Assembly (NCBI GenBank): GCA_001898995.1
Contig: MKVZ01000019.1
Location: 124,001-188,000 of the forward strand
DNA length: 64,000 bases
Source: Rhizobiales bacterium 63-22
Lineage (GTDB): Bacteria > Pseudomonadota > Alphaproteobacteria > Rhizobiales > Rhizobiaceae
Direction: 5' to 3'
Part shown: positions 24,476 to 32,047 of the stretch, piece by piece
Layout: every line of letters starts with the position of its first letter
How positions within the stretch are numbered: position 1 is the stretch's first letter
Translations under genes and position numbers: made by a program
Notes under the pieces: model-generated
Seen by the model: the letters and a program-made list of their open reading frames with translations, nothing else
Told to the model about the DNA's origin: nothing
The model's database searches: none

Positions 24476-24820
24476 GTGTCGTTCTCCTGAAAGGCGGTCT
24501 TGCGGGCGGGAAGCCGAAGATGCGCCGGTCTCGTCGTCCATTGCCGTGCCAAATTGTTACATCGCCGTTACGCGGCGCGATTCCGGCGCCTGCGCAAGAA
24601 GCTTCATGAAAGGGTAGAAAGAGCCGGATTCCTCAAGACTTTCAAGGGGTCGCACCCACTATGGCTGCAAAGATAAGATAATGATTTCAACACGATATTT
24701 CGCGTGAGCGCAATAATAAGTGTATTTATCCGGCGGGGTCCGGTGTGGTTTTAACATCTCGACGCGCCTATCTGATCAGGCGAACGAACCTATTGTCCGC
24801 GCAAGCGCGGTCCAAACTGG
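24476..24820. other. Intergenic region without recognisable gene
   Basis: 345 bp with an AT-rich patch near 24675-24750. It holds the promoter of the FAD oxidoreductase on the left. No operator, RNA or coding signal was identified. Confidence 0.5.
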
Positions 24821-25177
24821 ATGATGGATATCATGATGACTTCGCAACAATGGCTTCCGGTCGAGTTGCTCAATATCGGGCTGGCCGCCGCAATTTTCTT
24901 CGCCTGCCTTGTCCATTCGCTCTGGAAGGCGGTTTTCGACGAGATCAACCCGGTCTACTGGCGCCGCACGGCGGCGGCACTTTGGGCCGGCACGGCCATC
25001 GTGGCGCTTGGCGGCGGCGTCGACAGCTTCGGCTGGTCGCAGGCGATCGGCTGGCTGCTGGTGGCCGGCGGTGTGGCGGCGACCGTCGTCCGCGCGGGCT
25101 TTTCCTATTACCGCCAGTATTGCGCATTGAACGCGCACGACCTCAATGGCCGCCGCGCCCGGCTTTCGGGACGCTGA
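24821..25177 (+). CDS. Small three-helix membrane protein, unknown function
   Basis: Up to 118-aa hydrophobic protein with three likely membrane segments (LLNIGLAAAIFFACLVHSLW, ALWAGTAIVALGGG, AIGWLLVAGGVAATVV) and a basic tail (NGRRARLSGR). Several in-frame ATGs (24821, 24824, 24833, 24836) compete; none has a strong ribosome binding site. No family recognised and no operon partner. The composition argues for a real gene, but a chance frame is not excluded. Confidence 0.55.
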   Translation: MMDIMMTSQQWLPVELLNIGLAAAIFFACLVHSLWKAVFDEINPVYWRRTAAALWAGTAIVALGGGVDSFGWSQAIGWLLVAGGVAATVVRAGFSYYRQYCALNAHDLNGRRARLSGR

Positions 25178-25256
25178 CCGATGCTTGCCAGAAACGCTGC
25201 GGCGGCATTGCCGCCGCGCCCTCAATTCCGGCGTCGGCGCAGCCTGCGCGCCTTCT

Positions 25257-25601
25257 TCATCCGCGCCTTTGCTGCCTTGCGAGGCCGTAAATATTCGTAG
25301 AGCGCGCGCCGGAGCGGCAATAGGCGAGGATAGGGCCTTCGGCCTTTTCGAGCACATCCGCCATGGCGCTTACGTCCTCCTGCGTAAGCTGGCCGCCGAC
25401 CACCGGAATATGATAGGCGGCGAGACCGGCCTTTTCCGCCACACGAGCCACTTCCGCGAAATCGGGCTGGTCCGGCCCGCCTTCGCCGTCCGGGCGATTG
25501 CAGACGATGGTACGGAACCCTTCGGCTGCGATATCGCGCACATCGTCCGGCGCGATCTGGCCGGATACGGAAAAATTCTCGTCTATCTGGCGAATGTCCA
25601 T
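25257..25601 (-). CDS. TIGR01244 family (DUF442) phosphatase/sulfurtransferase-like protein
   Basis: 114-aa cytosolic protein with a protein-tyrosine-phosphatase-like fold: MDIRQIDENFSVSGQI at the start, RTIVCNRPDGEGG, and catalytic loop CRSGARS at Cys95 (CX5R). Members are annotated as beta-lactamase-hydrolase-like or TIGR01244 sulfurtransferases; in several bacteria the domain is fused to a sulfide-handling metallo-beta-lactamase. The ATG at 25601 has AGAGGAAACC before it. Divergent from fdhD. Confidence 0.85.
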   Translation of the reverse strand: MDIRQIDENFSVSGQIAPDDVRDIAAEGFRTIVCNRPDGEGGPDQPDFAEVARVAEKAGLAAYHIPVVGGQLTQEDVSAMADVLEKAEGPILAYCRSGARSTNIYGLARQQRRG

Positions 25602-25730
25602 GGTTTCCTCTTGAGATCCTGTGGGGCCTGCCCTGTAATTCCTGCTGGCCGGCACCTTACATAAAACCCGTTTGCATGCCAGATCAAATTGGGCCACATC
25701 AAATCAGGCCACACCGGACAGGCACAGGGA

Positions 25731-26540
25731 ATGAACGGACAGGACACCATTCGGGAAGCGGCGCATCTGGCGCATCGCGGGACGGAATTGCGGCCGGGCA
25801 GCCGCGTGGTCCCGGAAGAGACGCCGGTCGCCATGAGCTATAACGGCTCGACGCAGGCCGTGATGATGGCGACACCCGCAGACATAGAGGATTTCGCCGT
25901 CGGTTTCAGCCTGACCGAAGGCATTGTGCGGGACTTAGCCGAGATCGAAAAGATCGATATCGTCGTTCTGGAACAGGGCATCGACGCGCAGATGCGGCTT
26001 TCCGAGCTGCCGGAGCGGCAACTGGCCGCCCGCCGCCGCTTCATGGCCGGTCCGGTCGGCTGCGGCCTGTGCGGCATCGATTCGATCGAGCAGGCGCTGC
26101 GCCCGTTGCCGCCGCTCGGCGCTAGCGGGGCCGTTTTCAGCGCGGGCATGATGATCGACGCCATGTCCGCGCTTTCTTCGCGGCAGGAACTGAATGCCGT
26201 GACGCGGGCCGTGCATGGCGCAGGTTTCTATAGTCCGGCGGAAGGCCTGCTCGCCGTGCGCGAGGATGTGGGGCGGCACAATGCGCTCGACAAGCTCGTA
26301 GGGGCCGTGGCGCGGGGCGGCATGGCGGCCGGGTCCGGCATCGTGGCCGTCACCAGCCGCGTTTCGGTCGAGATGGTGCAGAAGACCGTGATGATGGGCG
26401 CGCCGGTTCTGGCGGCGATCTCCGCTCCCACCGCTCTGGCGATCCGCTCGGCGGAGGCGGCCGGTCTAACGCTGGTCGCGCTGGTGCGCGGCGGGGATTT
26501 CGATATCTATACCCACGGCGATCGTATCGCGGCGGATTAA
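25731..26540 (+). CDS. fdhD: Formate dehydrogenase accessory sulfurtransferase FdhD
   Basis: 269-aa cytosolic protein that transfers sulfur from IscS to the molybdenum cofactor of formate dehydrogenase. The catalytic Cys111-X-X-Cys114 pair is in GPVGCGLCGID; AVREDVGRHNALDKLVG is the conserved FdhD core. Start ATG at 25731 has AGGGA directly upstream. No formate dehydrogenase subunit genes are in the window. A mosaic repeat begins at the base right after its TAA stop. Confidence 0.94.
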   Translation: MNGQDTIREAAHLAHRGTELRPGSRVVPEETPVAMSYNGSTQAVMMATPADIEDFAVGFSLTEGIVRDLAEIEKIDIVVLEQGIDAQMRLSELPERQLAARRRFMAGPVGCGLCGIDSIEQALRPLPPLGASGAVFSAGMMIDAMSALSSRQELNAVTRAVHGAGFYSPAEGLLAVREDVGRHNALDKLVGAVARGGMAAGSGIVAVTSRVSVEMVQKTVMMGAPVLAAISAPTALAIRSAEAAGLTLVALVRGGDFDIYTHGDRIAAD

Positions 26541-26645
26541 AGCATGTCGCGCAAAAGTGGGAACCGCCTCCGCGGGGAAATCAGTCCACTGGACCGATTT
26601 CTGATCCCGCTGCGATGCGATGACGACATACGTAAAAACAAAAGG
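26541..26645 (+). repeat. Mosaic intergenic repeat, subtype B, copy 2
   Basis: Begins AGCATGTCGCGCAAAAGTGG and ends ACGTAAAAACAAAA. The centre holds the imperfect palindrome GAAATCAGTCCA-C-TGGACCGATTTC (26577-26601), shared with the element at 23021. It starts immediately after the fdhD stop codon. About 105 bp. Confidence 0.78.
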
Positions 26646-26830
26646 CCAAAGCGCGGAAGGCGAATCTGAAAGATCGCGCCGCGCTTTACGTCGTTGCTGC
26701 AATCCCTCCGCCGGGAGTTCTAATCCGTTAAAATTTTTCGTCTTTGGCGCCGGCGCATATTGCGCCCAGCCGTGGGTGTGACCTATCCTCAAATCATATC
26801 TTGTCTGCCGGATGGTTTTCATCCATAAAA

Positions 26831-26842
26831 GACAACGTTGTC
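26831..26842. promoter_or_regulatory. LacI-type operator upstream of sugar ABC transporter
   Basis: GACAACGTTGTC, a perfect 12-bp palindrome centred on CG, typical of LacI/GalR-family operators. It lies 160 bp before the sugar-binding protein gene. No LacI-type regulator gene is in the window, so the repressor would be encoded elsewhere. Confidence 0.6.
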
Positions 26843-27002
26843 AATTTTGGTTGCACGGCATGAAGGTGGTTGGAGGGCACCGTTGAATTGCCGATATGGC
26901 CGGGGCCGGATGGCCCGGAGGAAAATCAGGGATCGCGGTCTTACGGCGGGGTGCCGGGAAGCGGTCTTGTTGCAGTTCATTTGTTTCTACTGGGAGGTAG
27001 AT

Positions 27003-28268
27003 ATGAAAAAGTTCGTGAAATTCGCTGCCATGGGCACCGCCGCCTGCGCGCTTCTCGCCACGCAGGCTCCGGCTGCTTTCGCGGCGGGCAAGGAGAATGT
27101 CGAGGTTCTGCACTGGTGGACCTCCGGCGGCGAGGCTGCGGCGCTCAATGTCCTGAAGAAGGATCTCGAGAAGAAAGGCATTTCGTGGACGGACATGCCG
27201 GTCGCCGGCGGCGGCGGTTCGGAAGCCATGACGGTGCTGCGCGCACGCGTCACCGCCGGCAATCCGCCTACCGCCGTGCAGATGCTCGGTTTCGACATCA
27301 AGGACTGGGCGGACCAGGGCGTGCTGAGCAATCTCGACCCGGTCGCCGACAAGGAGAACTGGGACAAGGTGATCCCGACGGCCTTGCAGGACTTCGCCAA
27401 GCATGACGGCCACTGGATCGCCGCGCCCGTCGATATCCACTCGACCAACTGGGTGTGGATCAACAAGGCCGCGCTCGACAAGGCTGGCGGCAAGGCGCCG
27501 ACCAACTGGAACGAGTTTCTCGCGATGCTCGACAATTTCAAGAAGCAGGGCATCGTTCCGCTGGCCGGCGGCGGCAATGCGTGGAATGTCGCGACCATGT
27601 TCGATTCGGTGGTGCTGTCGCTCGGCACCGATTTCTACAAGAAGTCGCTCATCGACCTCGATCCCGATGCGCTCGGCGGCGACAAGATGAAGGAGGCCTT
27701 CCAGCGCCTCGCTACGCTTCGCACCTATGTGGACAACAACTTCTCGGGCCGCGAATGGAACCTCGATTCGGCCATGGTCATCGACGGCAAGGCCGGCGCG
27801 CAGATGATGGGCGACTGGGCCAAGGGCGAGTTCATCAAGGCGGGCAAGAAGCCGGGCACCGACTTCGTCTGCATCCGCTTCCCCGGCACGCAGGGCGCCG
27901 TCACCTTCAACTCCGATATGTTCGCCATGTTCAAGGTGTCGAAGGACAAGCAGGCGGCGCAGTTCGAAATGGCCAAGGCCATCGAAAGCCCGAGCTTCCA
28001 GTCGGCCTTCAACGTGGTCAAGGGCGCGGCCCCGGCCCGTACGGACGTGTCGGACGCGGCCTTCGATTCCTGCGGCAAGAAGGCGATCGCCGACGTGAAG
28101 GAAGCCAACGAGAAGGGCACGCTGCTCGGCTCCATGTCCAACGGCTATGGCGAACCGGCTTCGATAAAGAACGCGATCTACGACGTCGTCAACCGCGTCT
28201 TCAACAAGCAGCTTGCGCCGGCAGACGCCCCGAAGGAACTCGCTTCCGCCGTGGCTGCCGCCAAGTAA
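27003..28268 (+). CDS. ABC transporter sugar-binding protein (CUT1 family, glucose/mannose type)
   Basis: 421-aa periplasmic binding protein with a signal peptide (MKKFVKFAAMGTAACALLA, cleaved near AFAA). The sequence VEVLHWWTSGGEAAALNVLK is typical of glucose/mannose-binding proteins of the CUT1 class (GtsA-like). It delivers sugar to the two permeases that follow. GGGAGG lies 6 nt before the ATG. First gene of a binding protein-permease-permease-ATPase operon behind a LacI-type operator. Sugar specificity is inference from family. Confidence 0.9.
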   Translation: MKKFVKFAAMGTAACALLATQAPAAFAAGKENVEVLHWWTSGGEAAALNVLKKDLEKKGISWTDMPVAGGGGSEAMTVLRARVTAGNPPTAVQMLGFDIKDWADQGVLSNLDPVADKENWDKVIPTALQDFAKHDGHWIAAPVDIHSTNWVWINKAALDKAGGKAPTNWNEFLAMLDNFKKQGIVPLAGGGNAWNVATMFDSVVLSLGTDFYKKSLIDLDPDALGGDKMKEAFQRLATLRTYVDNNFSGREWNLDSAMVIDGKAGAQMMGDWAKGEFIKAGKKPGTDFVCIRFPGTQGAVTFNSDMFAMFKVSKDKQAAQFEMAKAIESPSFQSAFNVVKGAAPARTDVSDAAFDSCGKKAIADVKEANEKGTLLGSMSNGYGEPASIKNAIYDVVNRVFNKQLAPADAPKELASAVAAAK

Positions 28269-28292
28269 TCCGCCACGCATGAAAAATACGGA

Positions 28293-28313
28293 GGGCGGCG
28301 CGACGCGCCGCCC
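28293..28313 (+). other. Stem-loop between sugar-binding protein and permease
   Basis: GGGCGGCGCG / CGCGCCGCCC inverted repeat in the 76-nt gap, without a T-tract. Such hairpins behind binding-protein genes usually stabilise the upstream message and raise its level over the permeases. Confidence 0.6.
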
Positions 28314-28344
28314 GTTCCGTCAGGCGTGAACAGGGGAGCGCACC

Positions 28345-29223
28345 ATGCCACGCAACAGCCGATTGCAGGACTTCATCCCGAAGATCGTCCTCGCGCCGAG
28401 CTTCTTGATCATCCTCGTCTTTGTCTACGGCTTCATCGTCTATACGGGCGTGCTCTCGCTGACCAACAGCCGCATGCTGCCGTCCTACGGCTTCGTGGGG
28501 CTTTCCAACTATACGAAACTCTGGGCCTTGCCCTATTGGTGGCTGACGCTCATCAACCTGGCGATCTTCGCTTCGCTTTATATCATCTTCTGCTCGGCCA
28601 TCGGCCTGTTCCTGGCGATCCTGCTGGACCAGAAGATACGCGGGGAGGGCGTGCTGCGCCCGATCTATCTCTACCCGATGGCGCTGTCCTTCATCGTGAC
28701 GGGAACGGCGTGGAAGTGGTTTCTCGATCCGGGCATCGGGCTTGAGAACACGATGCACCTGTGGGGCTGGACGAGCTTTTCCTTCGACTGGATCAAGAGC
28801 AACGACATGGCGATCTACTGTCTGGTGATCGCCGCCGTCTGGCAGTCGTCGGGCTTCGTGATGGCCATGTTCCTCGCGGGCCTGCGCGGCGTGGACAACG
28901 AGATCATCCGCGCGGCGCAGATCGACGGCGCATCGCTCGTCACCATCTATCGCCGCATCATCATCCCGCTGATGCGCCCGGTCTTCCTGTCGGCCTTCGT
29001 GGTGCTGGCGCATCTGGCGATCAAGGCCTACGACCTGGTCATCGCGCTCACCGGCGGCGGGCCGGGGCAGGCGACGGAACTGCCCGCGACCTTCATGTAT
29101 TCCTACACCTTCACCCGCAACCAGATGGGCATCGGCGCATCGTCGGCCATCGTCATGCTGGCCATGATCTTCTCGATCATCATCCCCTATCTTTATTCCG
29201 AACTGCGCGGAGGAGCACGGTGA
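28345..29223 (+). CDS. Sugar ABC transporter permease 1 (CUT1, MalF-like)
   Basis: 292-aa inner-membrane permease with six likely helices. The EAA loop that contacts the ATPase is EIIRAAQIDGASLVTIYRRI, followed by the conserved IIPLMRP. GGPGQATELPATFMY is characteristic of glucose-type CUT1 permeases. It follows the binding-protein gene and its TGA overlaps the next permease start by one base. Confidence 0.92.
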   Translation: MPRNSRLQDFIPKIVLAPSFLIILVFVYGFIVYTGVLSLTNSRMLPSYGFVGLSNYTKLWALPYWWLTLINLAIFASLYIIFCSAIGLFLAILLDQKIRGEGVLRPIYLYPMALSFIVTGTAWKWFLDPGIGLENTMHLWGWTSFSFDWIKSNDMAIYCLVIAAVWQSSGFVMAMFLAGLRGVDNEIIRAAQIDGASLVTIYRRIIIPLMRPVFLSAFVVLAHLAIKAYDLVIALTGGGPGQATELPATFMYSYTFTRNQMGIGASSAIVMLAMIFSIIIPYLYSELRGGAR

Positions 29224-30107
29224 TGAGCGGACACACGCCGCAACACGACCTCGTCCATGGCGGAAAGCTGACGCGCGCGCTGATCTATGCGGTGCTGCTC
29301 CTCTTCGTCTTCTATTACCTGCTGCCGCTCTATGTGATGCTCGTCAACTCCTTCAAGCCGCTCGACGAGATCAGGAAGGGCGGCATGCTGAACCTGCCGC
29401 AGCAATGGACCATCCAGCCCTGGCTGTCGGCATGGTCCACGGCGCAGATCGGCGTGCAGCCGACCGGGCTGAAGCCGTTCTTCATCAATTCGGTTCTGAT
29501 GGTGGTGCCGGCCGTCGCCATTTCCACCATTGCCGGCGCGCTCAACGGCTATGTGCTGACCAAGTGGCGCTTCCGGGGAGCGAACATCGTTTTCGGAATG
29601 CTGCTGCTTTCCTGCTTCATCCCGTTCCAGATCGTGCTGATCCCGATGGCGCGCATGCTCGGCATCCTTGGCATCGCCGGCACCATATGGGGGCTGATCC
29701 TCGTGCATGTGGTCTATGGCATCGGCTTCACGACGCTTTATTTCCGCAATTATTACGAGGCCTTCCCGACCGAGCTGGTGCGCGCGGCGCAGATCGACGG
29801 CGCAAACTTCTTCCAGATATTCTGGCGCATCCTGCTGCCGTCCTCCACGCCCATCATCGTGGTCTCGGTCATCTGGCAGTTCACCAATATATGGAACGAC
29901 TTCCTGTTCGGCGTGTCCTTCTCCGGCGCGCATTCCATGCCGGTCACGGTGGCGCTCAACAACCTCGTCTCCTCCTCCACCGGCGTGAAGGAGTACAACG
30001 TCCATTTCGCAGGCGCCATTCTGGCGGCCCTGCCGACGCTGATCGTCTATATCGTTTCCGGCCGCTACTTCGTGCGCGGCCTGATGTCGGGCGCCGTCAA
30101 GGGATAA
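29223..30107 (+). CDS. Sugar ABC transporter permease 2 (CUT1, MalG-like)
   Basis: 294-aa inner-membrane permease, six helices, pairing with permease 1. The EAA loop is ELVRAAQIDGANFFQIFWRI and the C-terminus GRYFVRGLMSGAVKG is the standard MalG-type ending. The start overlaps the upstream stop (TGATG). The ATPase gene starts 18 nt downstream. Confidence 0.92.
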   Translation: MSGHTPQHDLVHGGKLTRALIYAVLLLFVFYYLLPLYVMLVNSFKPLDEIRKGGMLNLPQQWTIQPWLSAWSTAQIGVQPTGLKPFFINSVLMVVPAVAISTIAGALNGYVLTKWRFRGANIVFGMLLLSCFIPFQIVLIPMARMLGILGIAGTIWGLILVHVVYGIGFTTLYFRNYYEAFPTELVRAAQIDGANFFQIFWRILLPSSTPIIVVSVIWQFTNIWNDFLFGVSFSGAHSMPVTVALNNLVSSSTGVKEYNVHFAGAILAALPTLIVYIVSGRYFVRGLMSGAVKG

Positions 30108-30125
30108 ATTCGGGAACAACTGGCA

Positions 30126-31241
30126 ATGTCATTTCTGAAAATCACCAATCTGTACAAGTCCTACGGCAATGTCTCGATCCTGAAGGACATCAATCTCGAG
30201 ATCGACGAGGGCGGCTTTCTGGTTCTCGTCGGCCCGTCGGGCTGCGGCAAGTCCACGCTTCTCAACACCATCGCCGGGCTCGAACCGATCACTTCCGGGG
30301 ATATCTCGATCAACGGCAAGTCGATCGTCGAGAGGCATCCGTCCGAGCGCGACATCGCCATGGTGTTCCAGTCCTATGCGCTCTATCCGAACATGACGGT
30401 GGCGGGCAATATCGCCTTCGGCATGGAAATCCGCAAGGTTCCGAAGGCCGAACGCGACAAGGCTATTCAGGAAGTGGCCGAGATGCTCCAGATCGGCCAT
30501 CTGCTCGACCGCAAGCCGAGCCAGCTCTCCGGCGGCCAGCGCCAGCGCGTCGCCATGGGCCGGGCGCTGGTGCGCAATCCGCAGGTATTCCTGTTCGACG
30601 AGCCGCTGTCGAACCTCGACGCCAAGCTGCGCGTCGACATGCGCACGGAGATCAAGCGGCTGCACAGCCGCATGAAGACGACCATCGTCTATGTGACGCA
30701 CGATCAGGTCGAGGCCATGACGCTCGCGACGCGGATCGCGGTGCTCAAGGACGGCGTGTTGCAGCAGTTCGGCTCACCGGCCGATATCTACAACAATCCG
30801 GTCAATATGTTCGTGGCGGATTTCATGGGATCGCCGGCGATGAATCTGCTCAATGCCGGGGTCGAGAAGAACGGCGCCCATTATTCGGTCGCGCTAGAGC
30901 GGGCCGGGGGCGAGCCGCTGCGCCTCGAACTGCCGAACGCACCGCAGGCGCTCGGCGCCTATGCGGGCAAGCCGGTGGTGTTCGGCATCCGCCCGGAGGC
31001 TTTGACCGACCCGGACGGCGCGGATCGCAATGCCCACACCATCGAGGAGGGCGATTGCCTGATCGACGTGGTGGAGCCGGCGGGCTCCGATACCTTCGCC
31101 GTCACCCGTCTCGGCGGTAAGCATGTGGTGGCGCGGTTGCGCGCCGACGCCCGCATCACCGCGGGAAATACCGCGCGCCTCGCATTCAACCTCGACAAGG
31201 CCGTTTTCTTCGATCCCCAGACGCAGGCCCGCATCATGTAG
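30126..31241 (+). CDS. Sugar ABC transporter ATP-binding protein (UgpC/MsmK family)
   Basis: 371-aa ATPase that powers the sugar importer. Walker A GPSGCGKST (residues 37-45), Q-loop VFQSYALYPNMTV, signature LSGGQRQRV, Walker B VFLFDEPLSNLDA, switch THDQVEAMT, and a C-terminal OB-fold regulatory domain of about 120 residues. Last gene of the operon. Its TAG stop uses the first two bases of the mosaic repeat that follows, so the repeat sits flush on the gene end. Confidence 0.94.
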   Translation: MSFLKITNLYKSYGNVSILKDINLEIDEGGFLVLVGPSGCGKSTLLNTIAGLEPITSGDISINGKSIVERHPSERDIAMVFQSYALYPNMTVAGNIAFGMEIRKVPKAERDKAIQEVAEMLQIGHLLDRKPSQLSGGQRQRVAMGRALVRNPQVFLFDEPLSNLDAKLRVDMRTEIKRLHSRMKTTIVYVTHDQVEAMTLATRIAVLKDGVLQQFGSPADIYNNPVNMFVADFMGSPAMNLLNAGVEKNGAHYSVALERAGGEPLRLELPNAPQALGAYAGKPVVFGIRPEALTDPDGADRNAHTIEEGDCLIDVVEPAGSDTFAVTRLGGKHVVARLRADARITAGNTARLAFNLDKAVFFDPQTQARIM

Positions 31242-31341
31242 AGCATTTTGCAGCCGAATGGAAACATTTGGCGTCGTGTAAATGCTGTTAAAACAAATAG
31301 ATAGAGTGTTTATCTGATCACATCAGATAGAAAAATGCTCT
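31240..31341. repeat. Mosaic intergenic repeat, subtype C, with terminal inverted repeats
   Basis: 102-bp element bounded by perfect 10-bp inverted repeats AGAGCATTTT (31240-31249) and AAAATGCTCT (31332-31341). Internally it has GTTAAAACAAATAGATAGAG, echoing subtype A, and an 8-bp stem TATCTGAT / ATCAGATA (31311-31329). It resembles a small non-coding MITE/RIME-like unit. Confidence 0.7.
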
Positions 31342-31384
31342 ATGTCTTTCCAGAGGCATCGGAAAGCCCGTCTCACCGTCAGAC

Positions 31385-31424
31385 AAAAAGAGCGCCCCGG
31401 AATCCGGGGCGCTCTCCTTTTTTC
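31385..31424. terminator. Bidirectional terminator
   Basis: 12-bp stem AGAGCGCCCCGG / CCGGGGCGCTCT with a 3-nt loop; T6 to the right and A5 to the left. It can end the sugar ABC operon and the 33-aa peptide transcript coming from the right. Confidence 0.85.
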
Positions 31425-31570
31425 TGCCTGGAGGGCAAATCAACCGACAAAATTCATTCAACTCAATGCATGTTTTGAAAAGTACGAGCCTGTTCTATCC
31501 CGTCACGCCGACATCCGGCATGCACTGGCGGCAGAAAGCCGTTCCGCCCCTTAATCCCGCGCACCGCAAT

Positions 31571-31672
31571 TCAGTGCAGGAAATCCAGCCCCAGAAGACC
31601 GATCGCAAGCGCCGTATTCAACGAAATGATCATCATGCCGTAGAGGAGCGCTGTTCTGGTAATATCATTCAT
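31571..31672 (-). CDS. 33-aa membrane micro-protein, unknown
   Basis: Starts MNDITRTALLYGMMIISLNT, followed by a hydrophobic stretch ending LLGLDFLH: one membrane-spanning helix. The start has an ideal Shine-Dalgarno (AAGGAGG, 6 nt before ATG), a sigma70-like promoter upstream (TTGCGA, 17 nt, TACATT) and a strong terminator downstream at 31385-31424. That full set of signals makes translation likely despite the small size. No family recognised. Confidence 0.75.
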   Translation of the reverse strand: MNDITRTALLYGMMIISLNTALAIGLLGLDFLH

Positions 31673-32047
31673 TTCCTACCTCCTTGAACCGGCTCTTCCC
31701 CCAATCCGGCTCGAAGTCTCGTGAAACTGTAACGAAATGTAACCGTCTGTTACGGGATTCGCAAGCCCTTTTTACAAGATTGTGAACGGTTGAAACATGG
31801 CGTGATCTACGATGGACGGGAGTTACTGTTGAAAACCGCCGCGGCTGAGCACTGCAGGAACCATGGTTTCACGATATTATATCTACGGTTAACGGAGCGT
31901 TATCGGAGTATTCCAGCCATCGGCCTATAGCCGAAAACAGCCCGGAATCACCGTAATGTGAGAACATATTGACTGGTAATAAACCCGGAGGCACTACATA
32001 GGACAGGTGGGACAGTCAGACCGTGAGTCTTTAGCCGGGTTTTCATC
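31673..32047. other. Intergenic region between micro-protein and DHA2 exporter
   Basis: 375 bp. The left third carries the micro-protein promoter and its operator. The rest should hold the promoter of the exporter at 32048; no clear operator or further gene was seen. Confidence 0.5.
31728..31757. promoter_or_regulatory. Three-fold 10-bp direct-repeat operator over the micro-protein promoter
   Basis: TGTAACGAAA, TGTAACCGTC, TGTTACGGGA: three copies of a TGT(A/T)AC core spaced exactly 10 bp (cores at 31729, 31739, 31749). They overlap the -10 hexamer (31736-31741, read on minus) and the spacer of the predicted promoter whose -35 is 31759-31764. One-helical-turn tandem sites are typical of OmpR/PhoB-type response regulators; the regulator cannot be named. 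Confidence 0.55.

Noticed and set aside
31240..31341. Subtype C repeat as a mobile insertion sequence
   Set aside because: It has terminal inverted repeats but is only 102 bp with no coding capacity and no visible target-site duplication; kept as a repeat.
31342..31570. Small frames at 31342 and 31466 (70-73 codons, plus strand)
   Set aside because: They cross a bidirectional terminator and the antisense of the micro-protein, and have no ribosome binding sites.
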